Positions 34,309 to 46,192 of a DNA stretch of 64,000 nucleotides are shown piece after piece. The stretch is from assembly GCA_003255065.1 (NCBI GenBank), contig QAOA01006484.1:57538-121537 (forward strand). Direction: 5' to 3'. Each line of letters starts with the position of its first letter. Position 1 is the stretch's first letter. The notes under the pieces were generated by a model. That model was given only the letters and a program-made list of their open reading frames with translations, was not told the DNA's origin and searched no databases. Origin of the DNA: Cercis canadensis. Lineage: Eukaryota > Streptophyta > Magnoliopsida > Fabales > Fabaceae. Position numbers and translations under genes: made by a program.

Positions 34309-37300
34309 TAGAGGTGAGAAACGGGCCAGCCCAGCCTGTTTTGGCCAAATCCATTCGAGCCGGGCTAAATTGACCCGTTTTCATTCAGGCCAGCAAAATA
34401 GGAACCTAGCCCAGCCCTCCTCGGGCTACAGGCCAAAACTAGCCATCAAACATTCAAGCATAAATAACAATCAAAACAAGCAAACCTAGTAGTCCAAAAT
34501 TAATAACCATCACCAACAACCATATTAATAATCAAAGTATCAAAACGACAACCAAATAACAAGTTTAAAAAGCCAATCACAAGATTGAATTGTATAATTC
34601 TCATCGTCCTCCTCATTGTTCTCAATAACAACATTTGACTCCTCTTTAGAAAAACATAAATCATCATTGTTGGTTAAGTCATCGTCATCAGCATCATCAT
34701 CTATAATTCAAATGAGCATAGGTTAATAAGTAATTATATAAAGTCAATTTTTAATTATAAATCTTAAATGAAAAAATTCTAAAAAGCTTATCTACAAAAC
34801 TAAGTAGCCAATTACGTGTGCATTAAAGAGCTTGCAATGTTTCGTCAATCATAGAACTCCTATACTTGTTCAAAACATGAGAGCCAATACTAAAAGCGGA
34901 TTCCAATGCTATGGTAGTTTTTGAAATGCTTAATATATCACAAGTCATCCTTGCAAGATCACCAAATCTATTACTTTGGTTTCTCTAATAAGCCAAAATA
35001 TCAAAACTTTCCAAGGATGTGATCCTTGCTTCTTCCAAATAAATATTAAATTGAGACTTTTCGGCATTGTTACTTTGTTGGCAATCAAATTCTTCAAAAT
35101 CCTATCAAATAACTAAATGAATATTTAACTTACATTCTAATATAGTGTAATTAAAAGAAAGACAATGAAAATGTTTTAAAAAAAATTGAAGAGCAAACTT
35201 ACATCATAATATAGAGTAGGCAACTTCTCTTTTTCTTTCTCTTCTCCAATAATACTTGATGATTGACTCATATTAAAAGAAATCATTGAATTGATGCACC
35301 CTTATTGACATATTCATCAAAAAGTGCATACAAAGCTTTCTTTACCCTTTCTACTTTCTCTTCATAGTAATATGGATCAAATCTAGAATAAATATACTTC
35401 AAGAAATTAAGCTTCTTAGTTGGATCAAGAATAGCCCCAAATGCAAGAACCATGCTATATTGACCCTAATACATGTTAAATTTTTCTTTCATTCTATGAC
35501 TCATGCTTTGAATAAACAAATTTTCATTTGTCAAGTGGATGTCAAAATAAGCTTTATCCTCCAAATTTTCCCAAAATACAAATTAGATGTAGGGTAAGAT
35601 GACCAAGATATTAAGTTGGTAATTGTATAAAATGGCTTCAAGAATTCACACATAGAAACCCCTCTAGTCCATTCATCATTTGATGTACACCACTTATAAT
35701 TTTTACCAATTAAACTTAAACTATAAAAGACACGTTGATACTTGATTGCACTCTCAAACATTAGATAAGTGGAGTTCTATCTAGTGACACATTCTAGTCT
35801 CAAGCCAATTGATGTATCAACCCCACCAACTTGTTCAACACATTGAAAAAATTGTTTCATCTTACTTTTCGATGCCCGAACATAATGCACACTTTGTCTA
35901 ATTTTGTGCAATGCATCACTAGCAACCTTCAAACCATCTTGAACAACGAGATTCAAGATATGAGCAGAACATCTAATATGAAAAAACTCTCCATTAAGTA
36001 ACGGACTATTTGACAAGCATATGTGTTCTTTCAAGATACTTTGTATGTTGTTGTTTGAAGAAGCATTATCCAAAGTAATGGAAGAAAATTTTCTCTCTAT
36101 TCCTCAATCTTTTAAAAATTCAAGTACCTTCAATGATAAATCATGCCTGGTATGTGGAGGTTGCATATGAACAAATGATAAAATCTTACTATTCAACTTC
36201 CAATTTTTATCAACATAATGAGCAGTTAAAGATATATAACCAATGTTGGTACATGTAGTCCAAACATCAAAGATTAAACACACTATACCATGAATTCAGG
36301 TTAATTGTTGTTTCAATTTTTCTTTCTCAACTTCATATTTTTTCAACACATCAACTTTAGCAGTTCGTCTAAAAATAAACTTACAATCTTCATTCAAGAA
36401 CTTTTGATATTTCCTAAACATCTTCCACTCAACAATATTAAACGGAACATCATGTGTAATAATCAATTCAGACAATATCTCATGATTCACCTTAGAGTCA
36501 ATTTTTCTTCTCTTCAACTTTCCTTCATAATCAATTAACATGTCCCCAACATCATGAAATTTAGGAATCATATGGCATTTAGGAATATGACGACCTAAAT
36601 GAGATGTTCCCGATTTACTTGCACAAGTATATTCTTTCCCACAAGCCTTGCATTTACATTTTTCTTTGTCATCTTTACCCACACCAATTTTTGAAAAAAA
36701 GTTCCACATATTAGATGTCAATGACTTAGCCTTTTTGGATTGTAATTCAACATTTTTACTAGTATTAGTATTACTCACAACTAATACCACCACTCTTTCC
36801 AACATTAGAGGAAGCCATACTGCAAAAAATTAAAAAAAAAAAAAATACAAGCCCTTAAATGATTCACAACTAGTCACAACAAATGCACTATCAATTTAGA
36901 ATCAGAACCATCTACAGTAAGATCAAATGGGCACCAAAAAAAATTAGTACTGCAATAAAATACTAACATCAGCAAATCAGCAATAGCCAACAACAACAGA
37001 GCTATTCTTCATCATCATATCAGCAAGTAGTACATAAAAAAGAAAAAAAAAAAGTTTCAAAGCATGATAAAAATATAGCAAAATTAGATCGTATATCCTA
37101 AAACAAGCAAAAACAACAAATTAACAACAAATTTAAAAGGAGAAATTAGGAAGAAATCAACAAAATTTAGCAACAATTTACTTAAAATTAACAACAAACA
37201 AGCAAAAACAATGAATTAAAAGGAGACCCAAGACATAAATAGACTTACAACAATTTTCCCCCAAATGCATTTTGACTTCCTTCTCTTAGGGATTTTAGTT

Positions 37301-37788
37301 TCAAATTTAGGAATTAGCCCAAAAAAAAAATAGTATGTTTGCTTTTAAGTTTTAAGAGCTGATTTTGCTTATATACCATACTGTGAGAAGGAGAGAAGAA
37401 GAGAAACAGAAATGATGCTATCATGTACCTGTTTATCTTGGGTAAAACTGGAGGCAGAGAGTGCGTGGAACGGTGGAAGATGATGACTTCCAGAAAGAGA
37501 ACCCTTATTTCGAAAACCAATACCAATTTTAGCTTTCATGTTACTCTTTTTCTTTTAAGAAAAATATAAGGCCTAACATGTAGATAGCTCCTAAATGAGT
37601 GCGGCCCATTATCCAAGGGCTGGAAATGTGTTTTGGTTTAAGGCCCACCAGTTTTTAGGTTGTTGAAAAAGAATTTCAGGCCTAATTGGCCCATTTTTAT
37701 TCGGGCCAACAAAATAGGAACTTATCCTTACTTTTTTCTAGGCCAAAATAGGCCAACTCATTGGGCTTGACCTATTTTCCCACCTCTA
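34309..37788 (-). mobile_element. hAT DNA transposon nested inside the copia element
   Basis: Ends TAGAGGTGAGAAAC and TTTTCCCACCTCTA are inverted repeats, and GAAATAAT flanks both sides exactly (34301-34308, 37789-37796), the 8-bp hAT target duplication. Subterminal GGGCC/CGGGCC blocks recur at both ends. It interrupts the copia RT, so it arrived after the copia element. Confidence 0.92.
34830..36805 (-). pseudogene. BED-zinc-finger hAT transposase, broken
   Basis: Minus-strand pieces in order: N-terminal BED finger (CKCKACGKEYTCASKSGTSH, then HLGRHIPKC) from 36805; middle RNase-H-like part with CSAHILNLVVQDGLK near 35950; C-terminal dimerisation part with SFDILAY and DILSISKTTIALESAFS near 34990-34870. 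It resembles the DAYSLEEPER/RICESLEEPER family. Stops and frame changes separate the pieces. One stop replaces the tryptophan of the usual TRWNSTYLM (TAG at about 35776). No active enzyme is expected. Confidence 0.85.
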
Positions 37789-39709
37789 GAAATAATGCAG
37801 GGAACCCAAATCCTTTAAGGAAAATGCAGTGTTAAGAGAAGTAACCAGAGATTGAATGAGTTGAGGACTAGATCCAGTGAGTATAATATCAACAACATAG
37901 ACCAGAAGAGAAAGCACAATTGTCGAAGATGTAAAAACAAACAAGGAATTATTTAAGACAGTGCATTTGAATCCCAATTAAGCAGTGCTAGCTTGAGTTT
38001 AGTAAACCAAGCTCTAGGAGCTTGTTTCAGTCCATACAAGACTTTCTTTTACTTGCAAACATAATGAGGAACAGAAGAATCCTCAAAACCTGGTGGTTGG
38101 TTCATAAAAACCTCTTCATGTAGGTCATCATTTAAAAATGCATTGTTAACATCCAACTGTTACAGAGACCAATTGTGAGACAAAGAAATAGTAAGAACTA
38201 TTCGAATGGTTGCTGGTTTGACTACTGGATAAATGTCTGAAAATAGTTAATCCCATAAGTTTGAGTCCTAATCTATTATGCCATAGCTGCAGTTTTGAGA
38301 CACTTTTATTTGAATTCAAACTAAAAACCTAAAAAACTTATGGAGGACTAGAAGCAGGATTACTGTCAACAGTAGCTTTAGACATAACTTTGTATAAACC
38401 TTGGTCAAGTCTTACTTTGAGCAACACCTCTTTAGTTGTTTGATCCTTCACAAGAAAGTAAGAAGGATGAACCTCCACATATGTATGATTATCTTGACAT
38501 AACCTTTGCACACTAACCAAGTTGGCAGTAATTTTAGGAACACGAAGAACATGCTTCAGTAATAAAGGTTTCTTAGATGCTAAAAAAGATGTGGTACCTG
38601 TGTTAAGCACTGTTAAAGTCTTACCATTGCTCACAGTAACACCTTCTTCTCCAACAAAAGGGTTATATAATACTAAATTTCCAAGATCAACTGTCACATG
38701 GTGTGTAGCCTCAGTATCAAGAAACTATAGAGCCATCAATGCCTGCAGATCTTGATTCTGTGAGCCATGACCAATAGCAGATTTTGGTTGGAAATTGTTG
38801 TCAAACTTGTGTCAACAATCAGAAGCCACATGGCCAGGTTCTTGGCAAATTTGACACTGTGGTCTATTGCTATTCACAGATTTGAAGTTCTTTTTGAACT
38901 GATTTCCTTGATTTGAGAAGTACTTAGGAGGTGCATTCCCATTTTCATTCTGAGAACCATGATTACCAGTGCGATAACCATTACTGAATTTTTTTATTCC
39001 TGCTGATGGATTAAACAGTGCAGCATTGGCCTACATCAATACATGTTCATCCACAGACTTTTGCCTTTCAGGCTTTCCTTCAAATGTAAGAAGGTGGCTC
39101 TGCAATGTCTCAACAGAGACAGACTCAACTGGATTGTATTTCGGGCCCAAACCACTCAAAATTGCCATGACTTGGTCATTTTGAGTCACTGTTTCTCCTA
39201 TTGCTCGAAGATTATCACAAACACTTCGAACTTTTAGCATATATTCCCAAATTCCAAGATTTCCTTTTCTGGTTGTTTGCAGTTTTAGCTTCAATTCCAT
39301 GACTCTTGCTCGTGAAGAAGATGCAAAGTTTTCTGCAAGTGATCTCCAAATTTCAAAAGTTGTGTTATATGACATGATTTGGTTAGTCAAAGAAGAATAA
39401 ATCCAACTCATAACTAGTCAATTTTGTCTATGCCAAAGTGTATAGTCATAATTCAATATCAAATTTTCTGTAGATGATGATGAATCTTGAATGAACTTTT
39501 TTGGACAGAATCGATATCCATCAAGTCCCCATTCGTAACCATTTGCAATCACAATATTGAGGAGTTGATTGTGCCAGATCAAATAATTGCTGCGATCAAG
39601 TTTAATTATCAAGGATTGACCAAACATTGGAAGTTGAGAGTTTCTAGAATCGTGCAATGACTCCACAGAGCTTGAACTATGATCTGCCATTATAGAAGCT
39701 CTGATATCA

Positions 39710-40132
39710 TGAAAGAACTTGGAGTAGTAGAAAAGATACTTGACAATAGATCAAACCAGAAGATCAATCAAGAAGAGATCACCATGCAAAAAATGCATAA
39801 GTGATACTGTAGAATGCAATTATGCAGAAACTGGAAAATCTGAAGAAGAGAATTTGAAGAGAAAGAGCTTCAGATCTAAACTCTAGATTCTGAGCAATTG
39901 TATTTCTTAGTCTATAATTACAAGCTATCAATACATTATATAGACCTAAGCTTATTTACAGCTAAGCCTTTTCTAGAAGTTATCGTATAACTGATTGACA
40001 ATAGTCAAGTAACTTCTTCTAACTAACTTTGAGTATTTACTATATTATTGACTTTGCTTGCTGACATGGCTGCTGACTTAGCCTTCATACTTTGATCAAC
40101 CTCCATCATACTCCTCTGATATATGTTTAACA
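39710..40132 (-). repeat. 5' LTR of the copia element (right end)
   Basis: 423 bp. On the minus strand it begins TGTTAAACATA and ends TTCTTTCA just before the primer-binding site. It would hold the element's promoter. Confidence 0.9.
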
Positions 40133-43100
40133 AAGCTTCCTAAAATAAATAGTATACATACTATGTTGGGTGCCCTGCCATCTTCAGCTCATGAACCTCT
40201 TGCAAGTAGTGCCAGGGAAATTATGAAATTGCATGGTTTGCCACTTTACAAGGAAGGCTCCAAAGCAAATGGTATCTGGTTGATTTGTAGAGGGGTGGTG
40301 AAGATAATTAAATCATTCTCTGAAGTACCTAGGTCAACATATATTACATTGTGCATGTTAATTTGATAAGCTTATTATCTAACCCCTCCAACGGCTTTTA
40401 AACCCTAATGATCGATTGTGGGTCCGGGTGCATTTGGCTACAATTACAAAACAGCTGTGCACAATTCCCAAGCTCCTTAATAGCTATTTCACATAAGTTT
40501 CAAATTGGAGCTTATGATTCTAGTTTATTGTCAAGAAATTATTTTATTTAAAAGCTTAAGCCTTTAGCTATAAGTGAGAATAGAAAGATTCAATTTGACG
40601 TTTGGTCAAAAAGCTTTTATACATTGTCAAGAAATCATCTCTTCTAAAAGCTTGAGCTTAGGGTGAAAATTTAGAAATGGTTTTATATCTAACACTTATA
40701 TGATATCTTTCAGTAAATTAGTTTTTTTTGTATTTTTTTTTATATAGTTTAACAACTAAAAATGAATTTTTTTTATATAATTCAAACAAAATTTATTATT
40801 CTAAAATCGCTAATGAACTAACAAATCCAAATATAAAACATATTCTCTCATAATCAATTATACCTATAATCTATCTTTTTACAGTTAATCCAAGCATGCA
40901 CCTCCATGCAAAAGGTGCAGCATTGACTATTGATGTTTTGGCAGTGGGAAGCACGATCATAAGAAACGAGCACTCTTTTTATCCAACTTGTACACATGGG
41001 AGCACATTGGGTCTATGAATTAATGACTAAAAGGCGATATATCTGGGACGTTACTGCAGATTCGGTGGTCCTCTGCTCTTTTCTTGAAGCTCACAAGATA
41101 TCATCTCTCAGATCAGATTATTCAGTGGAAAACTTCTTGTGGCAGGTATGAGTTCCTTAGTTAATAGTTCGTTATATATTGCTACTGCTACTATATAGCA
41201 TCAATGACATCTGATTGCTAATCATCACATATAAGTTTAATATATCAAGTCTTTTGAAAATCAATGAGGGAATTAGATTTTCAATTTCAAAAGAACTTAT
41301 TCATTAAGATTTACTGTTTATTAAGGGGAGTCTGGTAAGCTACCTCCTCTTTAAAAGGGGTAGCACTATACCACACTCCCTTATTAAGGGAGTTTTAGTG
41401 GGACCCCCTATACTGAAATTATTATAATTGCAAAAATCTTTAAAAATGAGTCACCTAGCATGAGTCAAAATAATTATTTTCTTATAATATATATAAATAG
41501 AAAATGTCAAAACTAAAATAATCAAGAATAATTATCAGTCAACTGTTTTGGAATCTAACCTTATATTACATGACTCAATTTTTAAAGATATTTGTAAGGA
41601 CACTAATTTTAAGATGTAAATCTCACTAGAATCTAGTGAAATAATTTTATCCTCTATATAGCTAAGCAAACTCCCTATCAAGGATAAAGATACCATAATT
41701 TATGAAAAGATGTGACTAGCAATATTTTCTTATGGTCCCATCTTTTAGAACGGTATAGAATTGTATATAAATTACACAATTAATAAAATTTAAATATAAA
41801 TACTCTCACCGAAGTTATTTCCTATCAAATTCATATTTTGATAAATTTTAAATTTACTTAAGTTATGTGCAATTTCAGAATTGTTACAGAACGTGGGGCC
41901 ACAAATGTGTGGCTCCTATTGTGCCCTGTGGTTGCCGGTGCACTTGTGCACAACTCTAATGCTAGGCATGGAAGCCTGTGCCACAATAACAAAGTATTCT
42001 AATGAATGTTTTTTGCTATTACACACAGTTTATTTTGACTTGCAGGAATGTGCTATTTTCCTTTCCAAACTACTGCTTCCTCAGATATTTAAGAAATTTG
42101 GAATGCAAGATTTAAGAGCTCTAGTTGCTGGCAGATCAATAATGACCATATACAGGAGAGGGGATACAATAGAAATCCCTCATCATTCAATTGGCTTTTT
42201 ACTAGAAGGAGATGTCAAAACTCAAGGTGTTCAAGAACTGTTAACAATAAAATCACCTGCTGCTCTTCTTCCTTCATACGGGAATCTAAGCTTCCAAAGT
42301 CTGGAAATTTCTGGTAATTAAACTTAAATTACTGTTGTCTCAAAGATGTTTTCCTACGTAATAGTAGGGTTACTATCATATTACTATGCCTATTGTTTAT
42401 AGAATTCAGATTTAATCTTTGTCATCATGTCATTAAAAACGCATATGCTAATCACATGACCACTAAATATAAAAAATAATAATTCAAAGAATTTTTTGGT
42501 GGAAATTTATTCCATGTGAGTCACGCTTTTAGTTTTAACGTAACCTAACTAGTTTGTAAATTTTTTTTTACAAAAATAAAGTTCTTTACTTTTGCATGGC
42601 CAAAAAAAAAAATTCTTTCCTTTTGCAGCAGTGCTGTACTTCCAACATACAGGAGTGTTCTCTTCTCTCTGTCCTCTTTGTCTACAAGCTACATTTATGC
42701 CTTTTATCTGCATCAGAAGTCATCTTGCTATACTGACCTCTTTTATCAAATGCATTTTCATCTTCACCATCTTAATATAGATTTTAAGCAAGGATGACAG
42801 ATGGTACTTTTGAAAACATTAATCAAGAATTTATATAATCTTGTGACACTCTAGTCACGTAGATGCTGCAATATTCCAGGGCCATGCATGGTTATGTTAG
42901 CATGTGTGCATATATAAGTATTGTACATGATTAGTGCTGAGCAATGTTTTTTCTTTCTCACATTTTATAAAATTAATCTTATTTGGAAGTCCCTTTCGAA
43001 AATAAGCTAATCAAGAAAAAAACTGTTAGTCTTGATTGTTGACTAAACTGATTCTGATGTGATTCATCTAATATTCACTCACATTTACACCAGATAGACA

Positions 43101-43236
43101 TATTCGACATTGCAGCACTTGACGCTGGCCTTCTTTGAAGGTCAAATTATGCAGTAAAATCTCTAGAAGCTGAAGCCACATACGCAGAACTCTCAAGGGA
43201 AACGCAGCTGAGCATTTATGGAAGCATGGGACATCA
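40133..43236 (+). pseudogene. SOS1: 3' remnants of SOS1 beyond the retrotransposon
   Basis: Exon 19 resumes at 40133 (KLPKINSIHTMLGALPS, KLHGLPLYKEGSKANGIWL) to about 40303. The expected donor after GVVK reads AT instead of GT. Exon 20 (40945-41145) needs one base restored after the first codon, and has lost two bases in GGTCTATGAA, so STLGLYEL becomes STLGL-stop. Exon 21 (42046-42313) is open (LLLPQIFKKFGMQDLRALV, IGFLLEGDVK). A last piece at 43092-43236 (IFDIAALDAGLL, then TGA; LSRETQLSIYGSM) ends the homology. The cyclic-nucleotide-binding-like domain is thus corrupted, and the C-terminal autoinhibitory tail with its SOS2 target serines is missing. Whether these lesions came after the insertion cannot be told from one sequence. 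Confidence 0.85.
41330..41690. mobile_element. MITE related to the one at 25590, between SOS1 exons 20 and 21
   Basis: The left end AAGCTACCTCCTCTTTAAAA, followed by GGGGTAGCACTA and a GTGGGACC block, matches the intron 5 element. The right end ...ATATAGCTAAGCAAACT is more diverged. It has no coding capacity. Confidence 0.6.
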
Positions 43237-43319
43237 GAATATATGTTCTTAACTTAATGCATGGTTGAATACTTAGCATGAATTAGACTCCAAATTTAAT
43301 CAGTTAGTTATGTATAGAA

Positions 43320-43601
43320 TTGCAACCTACTCTGAAAGTGATAAAATGCCTATGCGTCTGCCGTTTGCAAGCTGGGGTGAATGTTGATGCTGCTGTTTTT
43401 TCTGATGTTAACTGTGGCGCCATGGGGATGGTGTCTAATAAACCGTGCCGAGTATTGTATTCTCTAACGATCATGGAGGCATGGGCATTATGGGAGGCTC
43501 TAGACGTGGCTTTGGATATGGGTTTTTTGGATGTGGCAGTGGAGGGTGTGGACTCTAGCAAAGGTAAGGATGATTTCCAAATGATTGTGAAAGCTTCTTA
43601 A
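43320..43601 (+). pseudogene. Fragment of a LINE-type RNase H domain
   Basis: The frame reads AGVNVDAAVFSDVNCGAMGMV, then IMEAWALWEALDVALDMGFL and VAVEG. This resembles the RNase H-like domain at the end of plant LINE polyproteins (VNVDAAVF...GxGxVxRD ... AEAxALxEALxxALxxGFxxVxxEGDS). The middle is shortened and the catalytic EGDS aspartate is not preserved (EGVDS). It lies between the last SOS1 remnant and the start of duplication copy B. Confidence 0.6.
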
Positions 43602-43741
43602 TGACTCTTCTATTTATTTTTATTTTTTTTCTTTTCTTTTCTTTGTTTTGTCGAACAAGCTTCCACCTTTAGCACCAACTAATTACTCCTTTTTTTTTCA
43701 GAACTATTATATTCAATCACAGTCAGACACACCTAGCTTAC

Positions 43742-43890
43742 CCAAATCCACGGGCTCTACGTGTTGTCTGATCCTTCATAATTACTGCTTCCACAACCTC
43801 CCCATAAGTACTGAAATACTCCCTGAGTCGCTCTTCATTTGTGTCCCATGATATTCCACCAATAAATAACTTGCCATTTTCTGATTGCAT
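43742..43890 (-). pseudogene. First 49 codons of the RNA-binding protein gene (copy B)
   Basis: Matches 3469-3321 from the ATG through RRM1 to the RGFG of RNP1, then stops at the duplication border. Two missense changes lie near the break: KDRTTG reads KDQTTR. No second exon follows, so no RRM can be completed. Confidence 0.88.
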
Positions 43891-44790
43891 TTTATCTACA
43901 AGCAAAGGATACTCCATCTCTTAAGTTCAAAAACTCACAAATGCAAGTGGCAGCATCAATAGAAATGAAAAAAGCCAAGCTTCTTTGGGAAAGACCAAGC
44001 ACCAATTTCAGAGGATAAAAGAAAAGGAAGCTCCATAGCGGATCCAATTCATTATGCATTAACTATAGCAGAGAAACAAGACCCATAAAAAACAATTAAA
44101 ACAAAAGGGCAGTCTCTGAGAAAATGCAAATCAATCCAGTTAAGATAAAACCACAACTTAATAGCATTACCATTTATCAAACTTTTTACCATCTTCAAAT
44201 AGAAATAGTCCCCAGTATGACATCAAATGCATTCACAGAACCAGCAAACCATCATAAGCAATACCTTCTATTTTGACAAACTCAGAAACTGTGATTACGA
44301 TGGAAAAACAGATATTCTCGAATTCAATTAGGAAACATCGGATCCTTCATCGACCAGTAAATCAACACAGAATCAACCAAGCTCCTGAAATACCCATAAC
44401 CATAAATGTTTCAATCAGAGAATTCATCATCAAGATCCAAAGGTACACCAATTTTACAAAGATCAGAACTTCAATCCAGATTTTATCCAAACCCACCGAT
44501 TCAAGACGACCCAGATTCCAAATCTTACAGAAAACTAAGATCTGAGGGGAGGCACAATGAGATTAGCAACAGAGGGCAGGTTCATTCTCTCCCTATGCCT
44601 CCCCACCCTTTTCTTCGTCTTCCAAATTGGGTTAATTAGATTACCAAATGCAAATTCAGTTACAAAACCCATTGAAAAATTGTATGTACAAACTAGAGAG
44701 AGAAACAGAATACTTTAAAAGGAGAAGGCGAGACAGAAGCTGCGAGATGTCTGGTGTGAGGAATATAGGCACTCTGAAAATGGAAGAAGT
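43891..44790 (-). promoter_or_regulatory. Duplicated 5' UTR and promoter of the RNA-binding protein gene
   Basis: Collinear with 3470-4360 including the TTTGCTTGTAG acceptor (one change). The TATA-like box has lost two bases: CCTATATATTCC in A is CCTATATTCC here. It could still drive transcription of non-coding DNA, but this is a guess. Confidence 0.5.
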
Positions 44791-45269
44791 AGATTTTTTT
44801 TTTTTTTGCTTGTTATTAAACTCTCAAAAAATATCTAAATAAACGAATTTGATTTGAAATTATGACTTATGCTTAATATAAGAGTGGAAAGCTTAAAAAG
44901 AATTTGAAAAAACAAAAAACAATTGGAATCGAAATCGAAGATGTTTTGCAGCTCTTAAAAATGTTAAAAAGGATTGCTTGTCTCCCGGTTTTCATTCCAT
45001 TTATACCTAATGGGGTAAAAACCTTTGTAATGGTAGACAGCTTTTGTATGCATGGATGCATGGGATTGAAACCCACTTAAAGTGAGCCCCACCATGTTCA
45101 AAGATCATTGAGTGGTAGCCTTTGATCTTCATGACTTTTTGCTCTTTCCCTTTACAACTTTTGACCAAAACATTGAGTTTTTATTTAACAGTAGGTAAAG
45201 TTCTTTTCTCACTCTCTCTGTCACCACCTTCATTTATTTAGTTTTAGTGATGGATCTTACAGAGTAATT

Positions 45270-45488
45270 TATTCTGTGGTGTCCTCCCACTATAATGAAC
45301 AGTTTGAGAGTTGGCAAAATGAGATTGAGGAGGCAGAAGTGACTTTGGATCTGTTTCCAGTAATTCTTGGGGGTGAGTTTGGAGAAGGCAATTCTGAGAT
45401 ATATGATTATAGACCTATGAGACCACCATAGGGTGAAGAAGAATATACTGGTGAGGATGGGACTAAACATAAGTGGGATGTTTTGTAG
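45270..45488 (+). pseudogene. HTATSF1-like fragment (copy B)
   Basis: Same fragment as at 5985, with EQFESWQNEIEEAEV kept. It has a short extra stretch (IYDYRPMRPP) and a TAG before GEEEY, so it is more decayed than copy A. It shows that the fragment predates the duplication. Confidence 0.5.
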
Positions 45489-45638
45489 TTTAATTCTCCA
45501 TTCATTTTGTTTGATTATGCATTTTTGTAGTTTGGTTATATTTTTAGGAAAGGAGGCCCAATAAATAAGCCCCCTCTTGTCTGAAGAGGGAATGGGCCGA
45601 GTCCATCAAACTTCCCCTCATTATTTAAGGATAAGAAG

Positions 45639-46192
45639 TATAGCTGGGTAACAGACTGGCCTGACCCGTTTTGGCCCGGTCCGATTGGATCGCGAGCCAA
45701 TTGCCGAGCCAAATTGGTCCGGTTCCATTTGAACTTGTATTACTGACTTAACCCCCCTACACTGGCAGCAGGCACACTATTTTTTAAAAAAAATTTAAAT
45801 TATTTTTATTTATAATTAGGCTAAAATCTAACAGAGGGTTAAATTTGTTTCTTTAGTGATTTTAGTTAAATTACTAATGAATCTAATTGAACAAAATAAA
45901 ATATGTATAAAGTAATAAATAAAATTAAAACAAAGAATCAAAGACGTATAAAAAAAATACATGTAAGTATAAATTTAAAATAAAGATGTATAAGTAACTA
46001 AAAAAAATTATAATAGTACATACTTTAAAGTTTAAAGGTTAAAAATATATACTATTGATCGCATCACGGGCAATTTGGGCAAGGCCAAATTGGCCCGGTT
46101 CTATTCAGGTTGACACATTTAAAACTCATCTCTATTTTTTTTCGGGCCAAAACATACTAGCTCATCAGACCTGACCCATTTTACTAGCTTTA
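45639..46192. mobile_element. hAT-type MITE, copy B only
   Basis: Flanks ATAAGAAG (45631-45638) and AGAAGAAG (46193-46200) are an 8-bp target duplication with one mismatch. Copy A has a single ATAAGAAG followed directly by TTTAATT (about 6338). Ends TATAGCTGGGTAA and, inverted, TAAAGCTAGTAAA agree at 10 of 13. Subterminal CCTGACCCGTTTT blocks are typical of small plant hAT elements. No coding capacity. Confidence 0.8.

Larger units (their letters stand above)
33450..39690 (-). pseudogene. Decayed copia gag-pol
   Basis: Minus-strand order: gag with a UBN2-type domain from ATG 39690, broken by TGA at 39418; CCHC knuckle CQICQEPGHVASDC near 38830; protease start DTEATHHVT near 38725, where the family has DTGA, so the catalytic DTG is DTE; GAG-pre-integrase to 38338. 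The integrase core is absent. RT remnants at 38160-37790 include the catalytic box as YVVD instead of YVDD. After the nested hAT the frame resumes with RNase H (VAYSDSYWASCPDDRRSTSG, SSTEAEYRALA, TKHIEIDCHFVRE) to 33413. Protease, RT and integrase are all disabled. Confidence 0.88.
33026..40132 (-). mobile_element. Ty1/copia LTR retrotransposon inserted in SOS1 exon 19
   Basis: Terminal repeats 33026-33449 and 39710-40132 start TGAAAGAACTT and end GTTTAACA on the plus strand, and are flanked by AAGCT on both sides (33021-33025, 40133-40137), the 5-bp target duplication. On the minus strand the 5' LTR is followed by TGATATCAGAGC (39709-39698), a primer-binding site for initiator tRNA-Met. The polypurine tract GAGGGGGAA precedes the 3' LTR. 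By eye the LTRs differ at about 27 of 423 positions, so the insertion is not very recent. Without the nested hAT the element is only about 3.6 kb because integrase and parts of RT are missing. Confidence 0.93.
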
